64,000 bases of DNA from Anoplopoma fimbria (taxonomy: Eukaryota; Chordata; Actinopteri; Perciformes; Anoplopomatidae), in NCBI RefSeq assembly GCF_027596085.1, contig NC_072467.1, forward strand, positions 1,096,005 to 1,160,004, given 5' to 3'. The position numbers and the translations under genes were made by a program. This document shows positions 39,757 through 50,778 of the stretch, in pieces. Below the pieces are notes generated by a model, which was given only the letters and a program-made list of their open reading frames with translations, made no database searches and was not told the DNA's origin. The stretch's first letter is position 1. Each line of letters begins with the position of its first letter.

Positions 39757-39770
39757 GGTTCCTAAGCAAC
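39757..39770. promoter_or_regulatory. RFX X-box-like motif
   Basis: GGTTCCTAAGCAAC (reverse GTTGCTTAGGAACC) resembles the RFX X-box, two half sites around a short spacer. X-boxes mark many ciliary genes. It lies in the putative first intron or upstream flank of CCDC33; relevance to a promoter is uncertain. Confidence 0.3.
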
Positions 39771-40424
39771 AGGTAATTTCACAACACATACTGCCGTACG
39801 TGCAGCAGCAGCTTTTCATAGCAGGGTTTCAAGCCAATTTAAAGTCACATCTGATGGCAACCTTGAGCCATTCAATACCTTTCACAAACCTCTGTTCAAA
39901 GCTGGAGGGGGGTGATGTCACACTTGTCACTGGAATAATTAGTTGAGGACAATGAAGCACAATAAAGCAGCATTCATCTTCTGCAGCAAGGTCTTCTGCA
40001 GCGCCACATGAAGCAACATTCCCCAGAACAACCTAAGGTTTCCAGGCGCAGGTTGCCGGGTTTAACGGTTATGATGAAAACCAACCCATCACAAGGTGTC
40101 TTCCAAGAAGATCCTTAACAGCTTTTAGAGTTATACAATTTTAAGGCAAAACCTCATGCTATATCAATTATCCACATTGTTGCTGTTCCTTCTTCAATAT
40201 AAACTTGGGCACTGTCCTTTACTTTGAGTTGACCACACAAATACAGTCTTGCTGACATTCCTGCTGCTCACTTACTAAAAAGAGTAGTCCCCAACAAATG
40301 CACCATTTACTCCTGTTTCAGTACCATTTGCTGAAAAACTAGAGAGTCCAGTTGTTTTCTTAAATATCCAAGCCTTTAAGAAACTAAATAATATATTTGT
40401 GACCAATTTGTATTTATCTTCAGG

Positions 40425-40680
40425 AGGGTCAAATGGACTAAGGTGAAAAGCCTTCTCTAGAGTCAGTGTTTTGTTTGTCCGTTCTGGGCTACTGTAGGTA
40501 CTGTAGGTACATGCTGGTACAACATGGCGGACTCTGTGAAGGGGACCTCCTCCCTAAGGTAATGAGAACACAAAAATGTTTTAGTTTCAGGAGATTATAC
40601 ACTAATGAAAACATAGTTATGATTATATTCAATTTCTGCCAATAAATTCCCTTAAATGCTGAACGCTGCCCTTTAAGTTT
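40425..40680 (+). mobile_element. Interspersed repeat carrying an ATGGCGGAC segment
   Basis: GTTTGTCCGTTCTGGGCTAC, CAACATGGCGGACTCTGTGA, GGAGATTATACACTAATGAA and TTTCTGCCAATAAATTCCC follow one another as in a short interspersed repeat I recognise as common in teleosts. No target duplication or transposase was identified; family assignment is from memory. The ATG and following donor-like AAGGTAATG look like a first exon but are part of the repeat. Confidence 0.55.
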
Positions 40681-43600
40681 TTTCTATCTGAATTTGAATA
40701 TGTGTCATGTTAGGCAGACATTGTGTCACATTTTCTCAGTATTTTATCTTGACTGATAACCCTGAAAAGCTATTTCTTGCAAGTGCAAATTCTGACACAC
40801 TAACAAGTCAATCAATACAAACCAAGAATACAACTTTTTTCATGACAAACATGTTGTTGTACCTCATAGCTACATAAACAAGTGTATTTAATTTCATCAA
40901 TGAGGGCTCAATGCTATACCAAAGCAGCGACACGGTCACACCTAAACAGAATGCAGCCATAGCTAATGTTATTGTGACTGGGTCTACTGATTACGCGGAT
41001 TGAGTAAAGGGAAAATCTTTACGATAAAGTAACATGCATATTTATTTATTTTTTTCTCTCATCTGAAGCAGTCCAATTTATAAACTAAAAATGTATTTAT
41101 TCATACACCATTTATTGCCCATCATTACAGTGTAGCTGTTATTAGATGCTGTGAAACCATCTCCCTATCGTTACCTCACAATATGAACACCATTTTGGTT
41201 TTGGGATACAGAAAACAAAGAAAACTCTGTGATGCTGCTGATGGACAACAACACGCCACTAACTCAGTCTCACGGGACTCTAGACTAGTCAATATTTCAT
41301 AGCACGGCAAGACATTTTTATGGAAGCAGAAAGATAGTGGACAGTAAAAAAAAAGAAAGAAGCAAAAATAAAAGGGAAGACGAGCAAAGAGTAGATATAG
41401 GGGGAAATGAAGGCTGACTCCTGTTTGCCTGCTTCTGACCCAGAGCAATAACATGTCTGCAGAGGATTTCAGGGATTCAAGCTGTCAATCAACAAGATAC
41501 TCAGTACAGGGGAACGGTCAAAATGGAGTAGAGGAAAATAAACATTTTACTTCCATTTTCTCTGGCTTTTGCTTTATCGTAGAAATGCATGTCATATGAG
41601 ACAATATGTGTAGGAATCAGTGTGCTACAGTTATACAAGAGACAGATAATAGGCAATTAGTCAGTGTCTGCAGCACAAATGCAAATCACTGCAGAGAATA
41701 TTTGCATGAGTCGTAGTAAGCAGTTTGATAACAATATGAGCGATGATGTGAGATATTAAACTGGCCAGCAGCATGTGAACAACTGACAACCAGCCTGAAA
41801 AATGATAATGATCTACAAAAATAAATTCAACACAAGGGATCAGAACAGATGATTGCTTCAATGAAGGCAAAAAACCTTAGGGATCGGAAATATTGTACAA
41901 TCCTAGTTCTTATTAAGAAAAAATATATGTATTCTGATAAGGATAAAAACATGTTTTTTCTAATTATTACAGGAACATTTATTGAACACAGGACGTGAAA
42001 ACAAAGAACCTGGTCAATAAATGACTCTCCTGTTGCTGTTGTTGATATGTAGCTTGTTTTTTTTGTTTGAATTCAAAGCTTACATGTAATGCGTAAATAC
42101 CCATGGGGGTAGATTATGTGGATCCAGCTTTTTAGTGGAAACACAAACATGGTACAAGCATTTCATGACACATGGCAATAACTGCACAAAAGCACAGCCT
42201 GATACCAGAAAAAAGATGTTAGATCAATGCTAGAACAAAGGCTTTTTTTAAGTTAAAGCACACAGCCGAAGGCATGTAACGTCTTAATGTTGCTGCCTAC
42301 TAAATAAAAGTAGGAGTCTCACTGTGCTGAAAAGCTCCTGTTCTCCGGAGGCAGAAATTCCCAGCAGGTAAAAGGCTGATCTTTTGTCATGATCAAGGTA
42401 CACTTTGAAAAATAAAGACGCTCTGTAGAGTTTTAATATCTGTTCTCACTTTGTGTAATGTACTATATAGAAAGAAAATCTGACGAAATACATTAAGCTT
42501 TTGGGGTTTATTCCACACAAATTATCCTTTTACTGCACATGTACACCACAAAATTTGTTGAAGAAATAAATGTATCCACGATTTTAATTAGCTACAATAA
42601 CAATCTTTCTGAATTGACTGCACCTTTGGGGTCTGTTAAGCAAACTGGCCTTGAAGTGCCGCCATCCTTCCCCCATATGCACGCCACCTCCCATCTACTC
42701 ACTGGGGCACGAACATGCAAATGACAATCTGTTGCCATACTAATTAAGGTCTAGGTCACGTGAAAGGAGGTTGTGTGACTCCTTGAGCTCAAAGAGGCGT
42801 TTTTATATACCAATCACACTGTGCGCAGCATATTGAGGAAGGTAAGGACTGTGATGTTATGGAAAGTGTGTAATAACTCATCTTTGAAGCAGCATTTAAG
42901 AGCCCTGCAATAAAAAAAAAGAAGAAGCGACAGGATGTATTCTGCCCTGCCCATAGCATGCCCACAGGGGGTTTTCCTTACTGGCTTATCGTCAAACCTC
43001 TCCGGGAAACGTGACTCAGTTCTCCACGGCAGTCATCCGGGGAATCAATACCATGATGTCACTGTGACAGCAGGTGGATATCAAAACCAATACTGGTAAT
43101 GCATTAGAGAAACCACAGTAACATAATACTTGACACATGTTCCCAAAAGTGCATAAAAACACTACTGCTAAATGATTTCAATATTTATTTCTTCTATGTG
43201 GAGAATTTTTTTTGCGGCCTAGGCTGAGCTGCAGAAATAACATCACAAATTATCCACATGACAAATCAAAGAGCAGGTTCGAAGAAACAAACACAGAAGC
43301 AGGAGGTGACTGCTTTGACAATCAACTCCTGTCTTTAAGAATCAGCCACTCTCTTTTATCATCTGATCCTGATCCTGAACACATCAGTTCAGATTATCTG
43401 AAAGTCATTTAATTACAGATCTGTTTCAAGTAACACTTCAAACAAGCCCTACAGAAAAAAACTCCAGTTTAAGCATTACACAACATGTTATTTTGTAAAT
43501 TACGCCACCTTTTTCTTGTGTCAGATTGTGTTTACCAAAACCTTATTTATGGCTGCTAGAATTCCTCCTTTAATGTTGGATGAATACATGTGTCTTTGTG

Positions 43601-45689
43601 CAAGTGTTGACATGTGGTTAGCAGCCTTTTGCTAATGGAGTCTGGCGTGAGTGATCTTTGCAGGAGACCTACGCGGTGTGACGGCACTACGGTCTCTTTG
43701 GGATTTACTGTCGGCTTCAGAGAACACCCAGATTCCCCGTCGTCTGGCCATTTGTGCTGAACTGACTTTTACAAATCATCACACTGACCACTTCCCTGAC
43801 TTCAAAGAAATCACTGCAATCTATTTACGGTGACGTGAGTGATGGAATTCGTTTTTCAAAAAAAATCCAAACTAAACTCTTCACTGAACAAATCAATGTA
43901 TAATCTTAATTGTGTGTTATATTGCTATTTACTTCTTATGTGAGGAGGCTATGAACATACTGCATGTAGAAGAATATGATCTGCTGTTATATCAAACTGT
44001 AATAAAGGTCCTTAAATAAAAAAGTGTAACATTCCCTAATCTCTTTTCTGTCATAATGTGTCAGATTTGTTCAGAAGTAAACAGGCATTTGTCTCTGTTC
44101 TCAGAAAACAACCTCTATAGTAACACAGCTCAAGACTAGAATGTTTTAATGACTGCGGGTCAAAATCCCTCCGCTGACAGGAGACCAGGTAGGAACCAAT
44201 ATCTATGCTTATAAGAGACCATCATCCCTATGCTACAAGCATTTTTGTTATGAAAGGAAAACAGATCGGATTTCTTTTGTGCCCAATGGAAACAATGTTA
44301 TCCTTTGTATTGATCCAGTTCAGCTACAAACCAGAAGTCTCAGACTCCATAGTCATTTCTGTTGCAGGTATAAGACTCTCCCATGATGAGCAGGCACATA
44401 TAGTATTAACATCTCACATCAAAATTGGCAATGGAATACAGTTGCACTAATGATATTTATGTTATCAAAATTGTTGAAACCAATATATATCCAGTATATA
44501 CTGTCTGTAGAGGAAAACAATACATGAACACTTTATATTGTAATCTAGCATAGTCCAACACAAAATATGGCCTACAAATTGCTATAGAGTTAATTCAACA
44601 TTTCTGTGACGCAGTTACTGGTGTTTTATTGCTTAATGTTATTAAAAACTATTGTCAATCCTCTGCTATCCATTACAATTAAAAAATATATATAATTTCA
44701 GAATAGACACAAAAATATGTAAATCTAGCTACCAGCCAGAGTTCCACCCGTGTGGCCAATAAGTGGGTGTTACAGTCACCATTAAAAAGCCTCCTGATGT
44801 AGCTTTAGAAATATCCTAACATCACTTACTATTTCTCTCTCTGTCTTTTGTACGTAGCAGGATATTCCCCACAGCTGTGCATATCTGAGACAAGCTCTCG
44901 ATTCAGCCTCATTCCAGCAGAGACCTGTGAAAGTCAAGCATCTCTGAACACACAGAGAGACGCGTCTGCAGCTTCAGACTATGAATACATTATTCATCAG
45001 AGAAATCTAACTCTGGCAGACTGGGAGGCATGCTCTCTTATGAAAACTGGTGAAATTCAGGCCCTGTGGCACAAATGATGCTCTGCTAAAAGGCATGCAA
45101 AATAACCAGACATTGGATTTACAAACCACATGGAAGAGTCACTTAAGGATGGTTTGATTCTAGCTATGGAAAATACTCAAAACGTGCATTATTTAGCATG
45201 TTTTCATCCAATGTTTTGTTAAATGTTTCTACTTTTGAACACAGTGGTGATCAGAGAAATCAGGATACTTAAATAAAGGTAAGATGGTTTCCAATTGATA
45301 CAGCACACATGAAGTCAGACACAGACAGAAGCTCCACTGCATTTATATGCTAAGAATTTAATAAAAACTTTCTATACGTATCTAAAGTAAAACAATACAC
45401 ACCCTCACACATAAAAGGCTGAATCCTATGTGCTCAGATATTCAAACCTAGAAAACAAATGAGTATTTCTCTGCCCTCAATTAGCTCTTTTGGGACAATT
45501 TGGCAAATCTCTCACTTTGATAGCAATAATGTTAGGCATTCTGGGATGAAATAGAATTTCATAATTAGAAAAACTCTCATATGTGAGAAATGCAACTCCC
45601 CCATCAGACTGACATAGGACAAGTTGCTTTGACAGGGAAATCCATATTTATAGCATCTTTTCTGGGATAGATTTACAAATCTTCCTGAT

Positions 45690-45830
45690 GAAAATTAAAC
45701 AATGCGCTACAGTAATGCACTGCTGTCTTTGTTTGGTCTTGACATATTTGTCTTGCGTAGCAAATGGGCTACAACTGCATTTCGTTGTGCATGATGACGA
45801 TAAATTATCCTTTAATCCTCCAACAGTGCC
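45690..45830 (+). mobile_element. Retrotransposon 3' tail remnant
   Basis: CTTGACATATTTGTCTTGCG, then ACTGCATTTCGTTGTGCATG and ATGACGATAAATTATCC. This is a decayed version of a fish LINE 3' end (CATTTCGTTGT followed by a GACAATAAA-type stretch). No coding portion remains. Confidence 0.5.
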
Positions 45831-46160
45831 TGTCTTTTTTTTTATTTTTCCTATATAAGACATTTGTTGTTTTACCTGATTTAAAAGCTAAGTGTAGTCT
45901 AATGGCCTAGCCCTAACACCTAAATACTGATATACCATTCTTAAAGAGCAAAGTACAAAATAAATACAAACAAAGCATATTGTGCTCCTGAAAAAAATAA
46001 AGGTCATGAAAACATATCAATGTGATTGAACTTTCAACACTCCAGTTTATAGGTGATAAGATAAGTCTGCATCATCCGAAATTCAACAGCAAACCAATAA
46101 TCCACATGACCCACAACCCCAAAGCCTTTAAATTTATGCTCACACAGACCACCCAAATAA

Positions 46161-46167
46161 CAACACA

Positions 46168-46213
<46 letters not shown>
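46161..46213. repeat. (CA)n microsatellite
   Basis: Nearly uninterrupted AC dinucleotides with one CATA interruption near 46173; a smaller CA run follows at about 46289-46300. Alternating purine-pyrimidine tract, likely length-polymorphic. Confidence 0.95.
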
Positions 46214-46216
<3 letters not shown>

Positions 46217-46420
46217 TGAAAAAATAGAGGCCACGGCAAGGACATCATCTATCACGCTGACACACAACATCCCAACTAAAACAGACATCACACACACACA
46301 AACATACCGTCTAAAAGAGCAATAAATACTTACTATCAATAATATCCTTTGTCTGATTTACAAACTGTTTCATCCTCTTTATCTCACTTCAACACATAAT
46401 ACAGCACTATAAACAAAGCT

Positions 46421-46630
46421 AACAGTTTATTAGATACACCTATACAATCTAATGCAGTGTAATACAACAGCACTGCTACAAATTCATCCTTTTTTAACTC
46501 AACATGTTCAGTTTTTGTCACAGTGTGTTAGGAAAGTATTGATTCATTTGTAATTCCCTTGCATTATTTTATAAGGTAATATTAAGTCAATTTACAACAG
46601 GAACATTATAGGTGTACCTAATAAACTGGT
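46421..46630. mobile_element. Short terminal-inverted-repeat element (MITE-like)
   Basis: The left end GTTTATTAGATACACCTATA (46425-46444) and the right end (46607-46626) are inverted repeats with one mismatch in 20, and the match can be extended outward by several bases. The interior has ATGTTCAGTTTTTGTCACAG, shared with the copy at 36890-37070. About 210 bp with no coding capacity. Confidence 0.75.
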
Positions 46631-46843
46631 AAGTCTGCGTAAGTGCATACATACACAACTATGATGTCTAGAAAGTATTTTGTCAGTAAAAATGATTGTA
46701 TGTAAACTGTCATTTTTGATAAACAGATCATAAAATTCAAATCAAATTCTTGAGTGTGTGCAGTGTGTTAGCCAAGGTGTTCTCCAAACGGTTATATGAA
46801 GAGGATTATTACACAGCATCTCAGAGACGACCCTGCCTCCCCG

Positions 46844-47054
46844 CTATAAATTCAAGACGCTTGTCAGGCAGTCGCAGCAGGAACGTGACAGACTGAACGC
46901 TGCACACCCGCGCGTCTGCAGCAAAGTGATCATGACCACTTTAATAACTATCAGGAAGATTTGTACTTGTCACTGGCTCCTTGTATATAACGTCCCATTC
47001 TCAGCGCTCATAAGCTGGGAAATAAATCTATCACTTCCCGGCCTACCACAATAA
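46844..47054 (+). promoter_or_regulatory. TATA-like promoter with short downstream ORF
   Basis: CTATAAAT (46844-46851) is followed 80 bp later by an ATG (46932) in a local context with several CpGs (ACCCGCGCGTCTGCAG). The frame runs 40 codons to TAA at 47052-47054 and starts MTTLITIRKICTC; I do not recognise it. Spacing and composition resemble an RNA polymerase II promoter and 5' UTR, but no splice-consistent continuation was found. Confidence 0.3.
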
Positions 47055-47351
47055 CAGCCATATATCAAAACAGAAACGACCTGCAAGACTGAAATTGATT
47101 TTTTTTTTCCTTCTAGTGGCCGTTTAGGTTCAATCAACCTTACATGTCAAAAATGCAATACGAAAGCTCATCTACCACAGATTATTACCATTATGGGGCC
47201 AGAAAAGGATCTGGATAAGTGTTCAAGATTTAAATCACACTGATCGCTTTTGTCAAACTGAAATACAAAAAGAAATTCAGCTCATAAATCTGTATATACT
47301 GCATATAGTTCGTGTTTATTTTGACTTGTGTACTCATTAATTGTACATGAC

Positions 47352-47424
47352 AAGAATTGTAATTACAAAAAATAAGAAATTTAAGTATGACTTAAATTTC
47401 TTATTTTTTGCAATTACAATTCTT
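47352..47424. repeat. Near-perfect 35-bp inverted repeat, 3-nt loop
   Basis: The left arm (47352-47386, starting AAGAATTGTAATTAC) and right arm (47390-47424, ending AATTACAATTCTT) are complementary with a single difference (T against C, leaving a G-T wobble in one strand). The loop is ATG. The sequence is AT-rich and could form an almost perfect fold-back. Confidence 0.9.
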
Positions 47425-47530
47425 TATTTTCTTGGGTTTACAACTGACAATGTCAGTAATGATTATTTGTTCAATATCTAAGCAGGCACTAAAAACAGTC
47501 TGTAATATCCCCTCCAGCGGCCACACAGGC

Positions 47531-47573
47531 AGTTAAGCCATCGAGCTAGTAAGCCTAGCTCGATGGCTTAACT
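47531..47573. repeat. Perfect 19-bp inverted repeat, 5-nt loop
   Basis: AGTTAAGCCATCGAGCTAG (47531-47549), loop TAAGC, then the exact reverse complement (47555-47573). It lies 107 bp after the first hairpin and just before the SINE. Confidence 0.95.
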
Positions 47574-47638
47574 AATATCCTGAGTTGAACTAAAAACTAA
47601 AAAATTCACGGCACACAGAGACTTTACAAATGTTGACC

Positions 47639-47931
47639 ATTACATTACATTACAGTCATTTAGCAGACACTTTTCTCCAAAGCGACTTACAGTCAGTAGT
47701 ATGTTACATATCATTCACCCATTCACACACTGATGACAGGCTACCATCAAGGTGCCACCATCAGACTCTAACTAACATTCATGCAACATCCAGTCCACAC
47801 CGATGGCCTTCAGGAGCAACTTGGGGTTAAGTGTCTTGCCCAAGGACACATCGACTGCCGAAGCCGGGTATCGAACCACCGATCCTCTGAATGGAGAACA
47901 ACCTTGCTCTCCACTACGCCACAGCCGCCCC
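47639..47931 (-). mobile_element. tRNA-derived SINE (AFC-like)
   Basis: Read on the minus strand, it starts GGGGCGGCTGTGGCGTAGTG with a pol III A box (47909-47921) and B box GGTTCGATACC (47867-47877). It continues with TGTCCTTGGGCAAGACACTT and ends in GTAAGTCGCTTTGGAG, AGTGTCTGCTAAATGAC and an (TAATG)n tail. This organisation matches tRNA-head SINEs widespread in percomorph fish. No clear target duplication was found. Confidence 0.85.
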
Positions 47932-50695
47932 ATTGTAAAGGGTTAGATGTTTTTAATTCTCCTGATGGTACATAACTAACGCTATGTGAGCTTTTTGAAA
48001 AAGGGGGTCTTATATCAATGTACGTGGGCTTTGTAGCTATGACAACGTGTCTCCCAGCAACACAGGACCTCAGATGTCAAGTTAACTTCTGTTAGGGTAA
48101 CACCCTCCGAAGGGCTTGAATTTACTTGACAAGAGTTTTATCCTCGTTTGAGAAAGTAAGCAAAATAGATGCAGCATCCATGTAGTTCCTTTTTTTGTGT
48201 GTATTTACCACCAACTGTAAATCTCATACCGTTACACCTCAACCCCACTGTATACAACGATGTGTACAGTACACATGGACTCATGTATTTTGGCCCTGTG
48301 CCCAACTGTAAATTATTAATTAAACATTATAATGTAAATCCAAGCTGTTTTTAACTAAGCCTAATGTGAGGCATCTGGGTGTAGAGTGGGACTGACTGAA
48401 TTTTTATGAAATGTACAATTGGCCAACCCAATTCAACTTCATTACAGCTGTCAACAGAGATAAGCAGTTCTCTCATGTTCACTCATATGTACATGTTTTT
48501 CAGCCTCAAACACACACAAATCCAATTATGTTCTAATTGAGTGTTACAAGGCTCATTGATTGTGACAGAGGCAGTGCAGCCGACTGAGCCGAAGAAAAAT
48601 ATCCCCAGTAATTAGCCCCCTGCACCCAGGAGGCTTTCAGGAGGCATGATTTAATATTGAGGCAATATTTCTCAATATTACTCAATTTGAATCGACTTTG
48701 CCAACAGTGAAATGCTGGAATTTCAAGGCAGATACAATTCGATTTGTTTTATTCATCTGAGGAATCTTAAATCAAAACTAGACTGGGTTGAAATTTCAAA
48801 AATATGATTCAAATAATGTTTATCACAGTATTTAATTAATTCTCTTTATTAGGAAAGCTGGGATGGCAGATTCCTAACTCATTGCGCAGTCAGCTAGTTA
48901 ATAATTATGATAGTGTGCTTTTCTCGTGGTGACTTTGCTTCCTCAAGAGTTATTTTGAGTCTGTGGACCAAATCACTGGGAAACTACAGTCAGGGGAGGA
49001 TGTACTTGCTTTCACAGGAAGGTCATCTTTGGCTGGTGTGTGGTGGAACAATTCAGGACTCTTTAGGATGCAAAAAAAGCTTGCACTTGAGATTTCCACT
49101 TCATTGTGAATGGCAGGAAGCTAAACAAGAGAAGAATAACAAACAGCTGTTGAATTAAAATGAATGGACACGCATTTACAAGCTGTGTGAGCCCTGAAGG
49201 TAAAATCCTAAAATACAAATCATGTTGTTCATATAAACATGAACATAATCTAATTTCTGAGGTGAATAAAGACAATCTTTTTCATTTCACTGTTGTCACT
49301 AATGAGGCAGTGAAAAGACAGTGTTTTTGAAGGGCACAAAATCCTGATATAATGATGCCAAAACTACAAGAAGTGTTTATTAGTATTGGTATTTTGTAAT
49401 GTAACTGCTCCAATTACATATGGGGCTGGGTTCTGGGCTTGCAGTAACCCCGGAACTAGTCTATCATCCCAGATAGAGCCAAACCCATCTCCCTTTGGAG
49501 TCACTGAGACCTATCCTCCACAAAGAAATGGATAAGTGATGTTAATGACAAAGAGTCTAACTTCAAGAAGAAACACAATAAACACCAGCTGCTCTCAGTG
49601 CATCAACAGAAAGTTGCAATGAGGCCACAATTTGACTGTTGGTAGAAATCGATGAATTTGGCAAATAATCTCTCACCAGCATGGTTCTGATTAAATCAAT
49701 CTTGACGTCATGGTTCTGATATTAACTTTTAATTATCCTGATGTCAGGAATGTTTTCATCTTTGGCCTGAAATGTCAAGAGAACAAAAAAAACAAAAAAC
49801 ACTAGGCTGTCACAAAGTTCATTAAGTACACATAACATGAAGACATAGCTAAAACGCTAATGCAAACTTATACTTTTTATAAGGTTTATAAAGCTTAAAA
49901 TATGTATTTCATCCAAAAAGGGACACCAAAATGACAAAGCCTTTAGCATTGTTCATTACATAAATTACAAGATGTCAGCATTCTCACTCTTGTCAAGAAC
50001 TTGACCTTATTAGTCACCTCTATAGTTTCACAACAACTTTTCCTCAAGTTTGCATGCAGCAGCTCGTTTATGATGTTCTCACCACAACAAGATAAAGACC
50101 CGGTCAAAGTCCCATCCACACACTGCATGTGAGGTGTCCAGAGAAAAGAAAGGTTGCTGTCCAGATTGTAGTTTTGTTTGTGTAATTTTTGAACTTCTCC
50201 ATTGTGGGTGTATGGTGGACAGTAATGAAAACAAGTCATTTGAAGTCCTCCAAGCCAAGAGAGCACAAGGTTAACACAAGGTAAGATCCTGATTTCAAAA
50301 TGTAAAGCATTCTGTTTGCTTTAAGCTGCAGTGTGGACATTTATGAGTGTTTACTATGGTCAGGTAATGCATAAAACGCAGCCTTTATTTAAATATATAC
50401 TTCTTTGGCACTTGATAAATGTTCCTGTTGGTGCCAGCAGTCCTGCCTGACATTAATCCACCTCCACGCCCACCTGGTGCTGCAGCACCTGCAGGCGGGT
50501 GTTAAGTAACGTTGGCCTGTGTTAAAGTGATGAGCATGTTTAGCTCATTAAAGAAAAACACTGACAATGAAACACCCAGTCAATACTACGCAGGTCGAAT
50601 GATACATGCATTAAAAAACACATGTAATTCCCAAAGTTAGTCGCATATAAAGTCGTCCAGTACAGGTGAAACAGAAGCGCAGGTGATTGAGTTAC

Positions 50696-50778
50696 CTGTC
50701 GTGGCTCTCTGGATGAAGCTCTCTTTGTTGTCGGAAGATCAGGCTCAGCTTCAAAGGTATGAAATTTGTCCATCATGT
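50696..50778 (-). CDS. Putative first coding exon of ccdc33
   Basis: On the minus strand a strong acceptor (tttgtttcacacag) precedes ACATGATGGAC, and the segment ends in CAG followed by gtaact. From the ATG at 50776 it encodes 27 residues, acidic then basic (Met-Met-Asp-Lys-Phe start, Arg-Glu-Pro-Arg-Gln end), finishing in phase 0. That matches the phase-0 start of the 34674-34741 exon, but the join would span a 16-kb intron. The divergent position to STRA6 fits CCDC33 in mammals. It could instead be an internal exon, or the frame could start unspliced at an ATG at 50839, or it may be fortuitous. Confidence 0.4.

Larger units (their letters stand above)
34742..50695 (-). other. Putative 16-kb ccdc33 first intron or 5' flank
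   Basis: No coding exon could be supported in this interval. It holds several repeats (36890-37070, 40425-40680, 45690-45830, 46161-46213, 46421-46630, 47639-47931), two strong hairpins (47352-47424 and 47531-47573), a TATA-like promoter with a 40-codon ORF (46844-47054), and a GC-richer block at 37500-37980. If the 50.7-kb exon is not part of CCDC33, this is simply upstream flank. Confidence 0.5.

Noticed and set aside
40524..40560. ATGGCGGAC... followed by a donor-like site, looking like a first coding exon
   Set aside because: Embedded in an interspersed repeat common in teleosts; no downstream partner exon.
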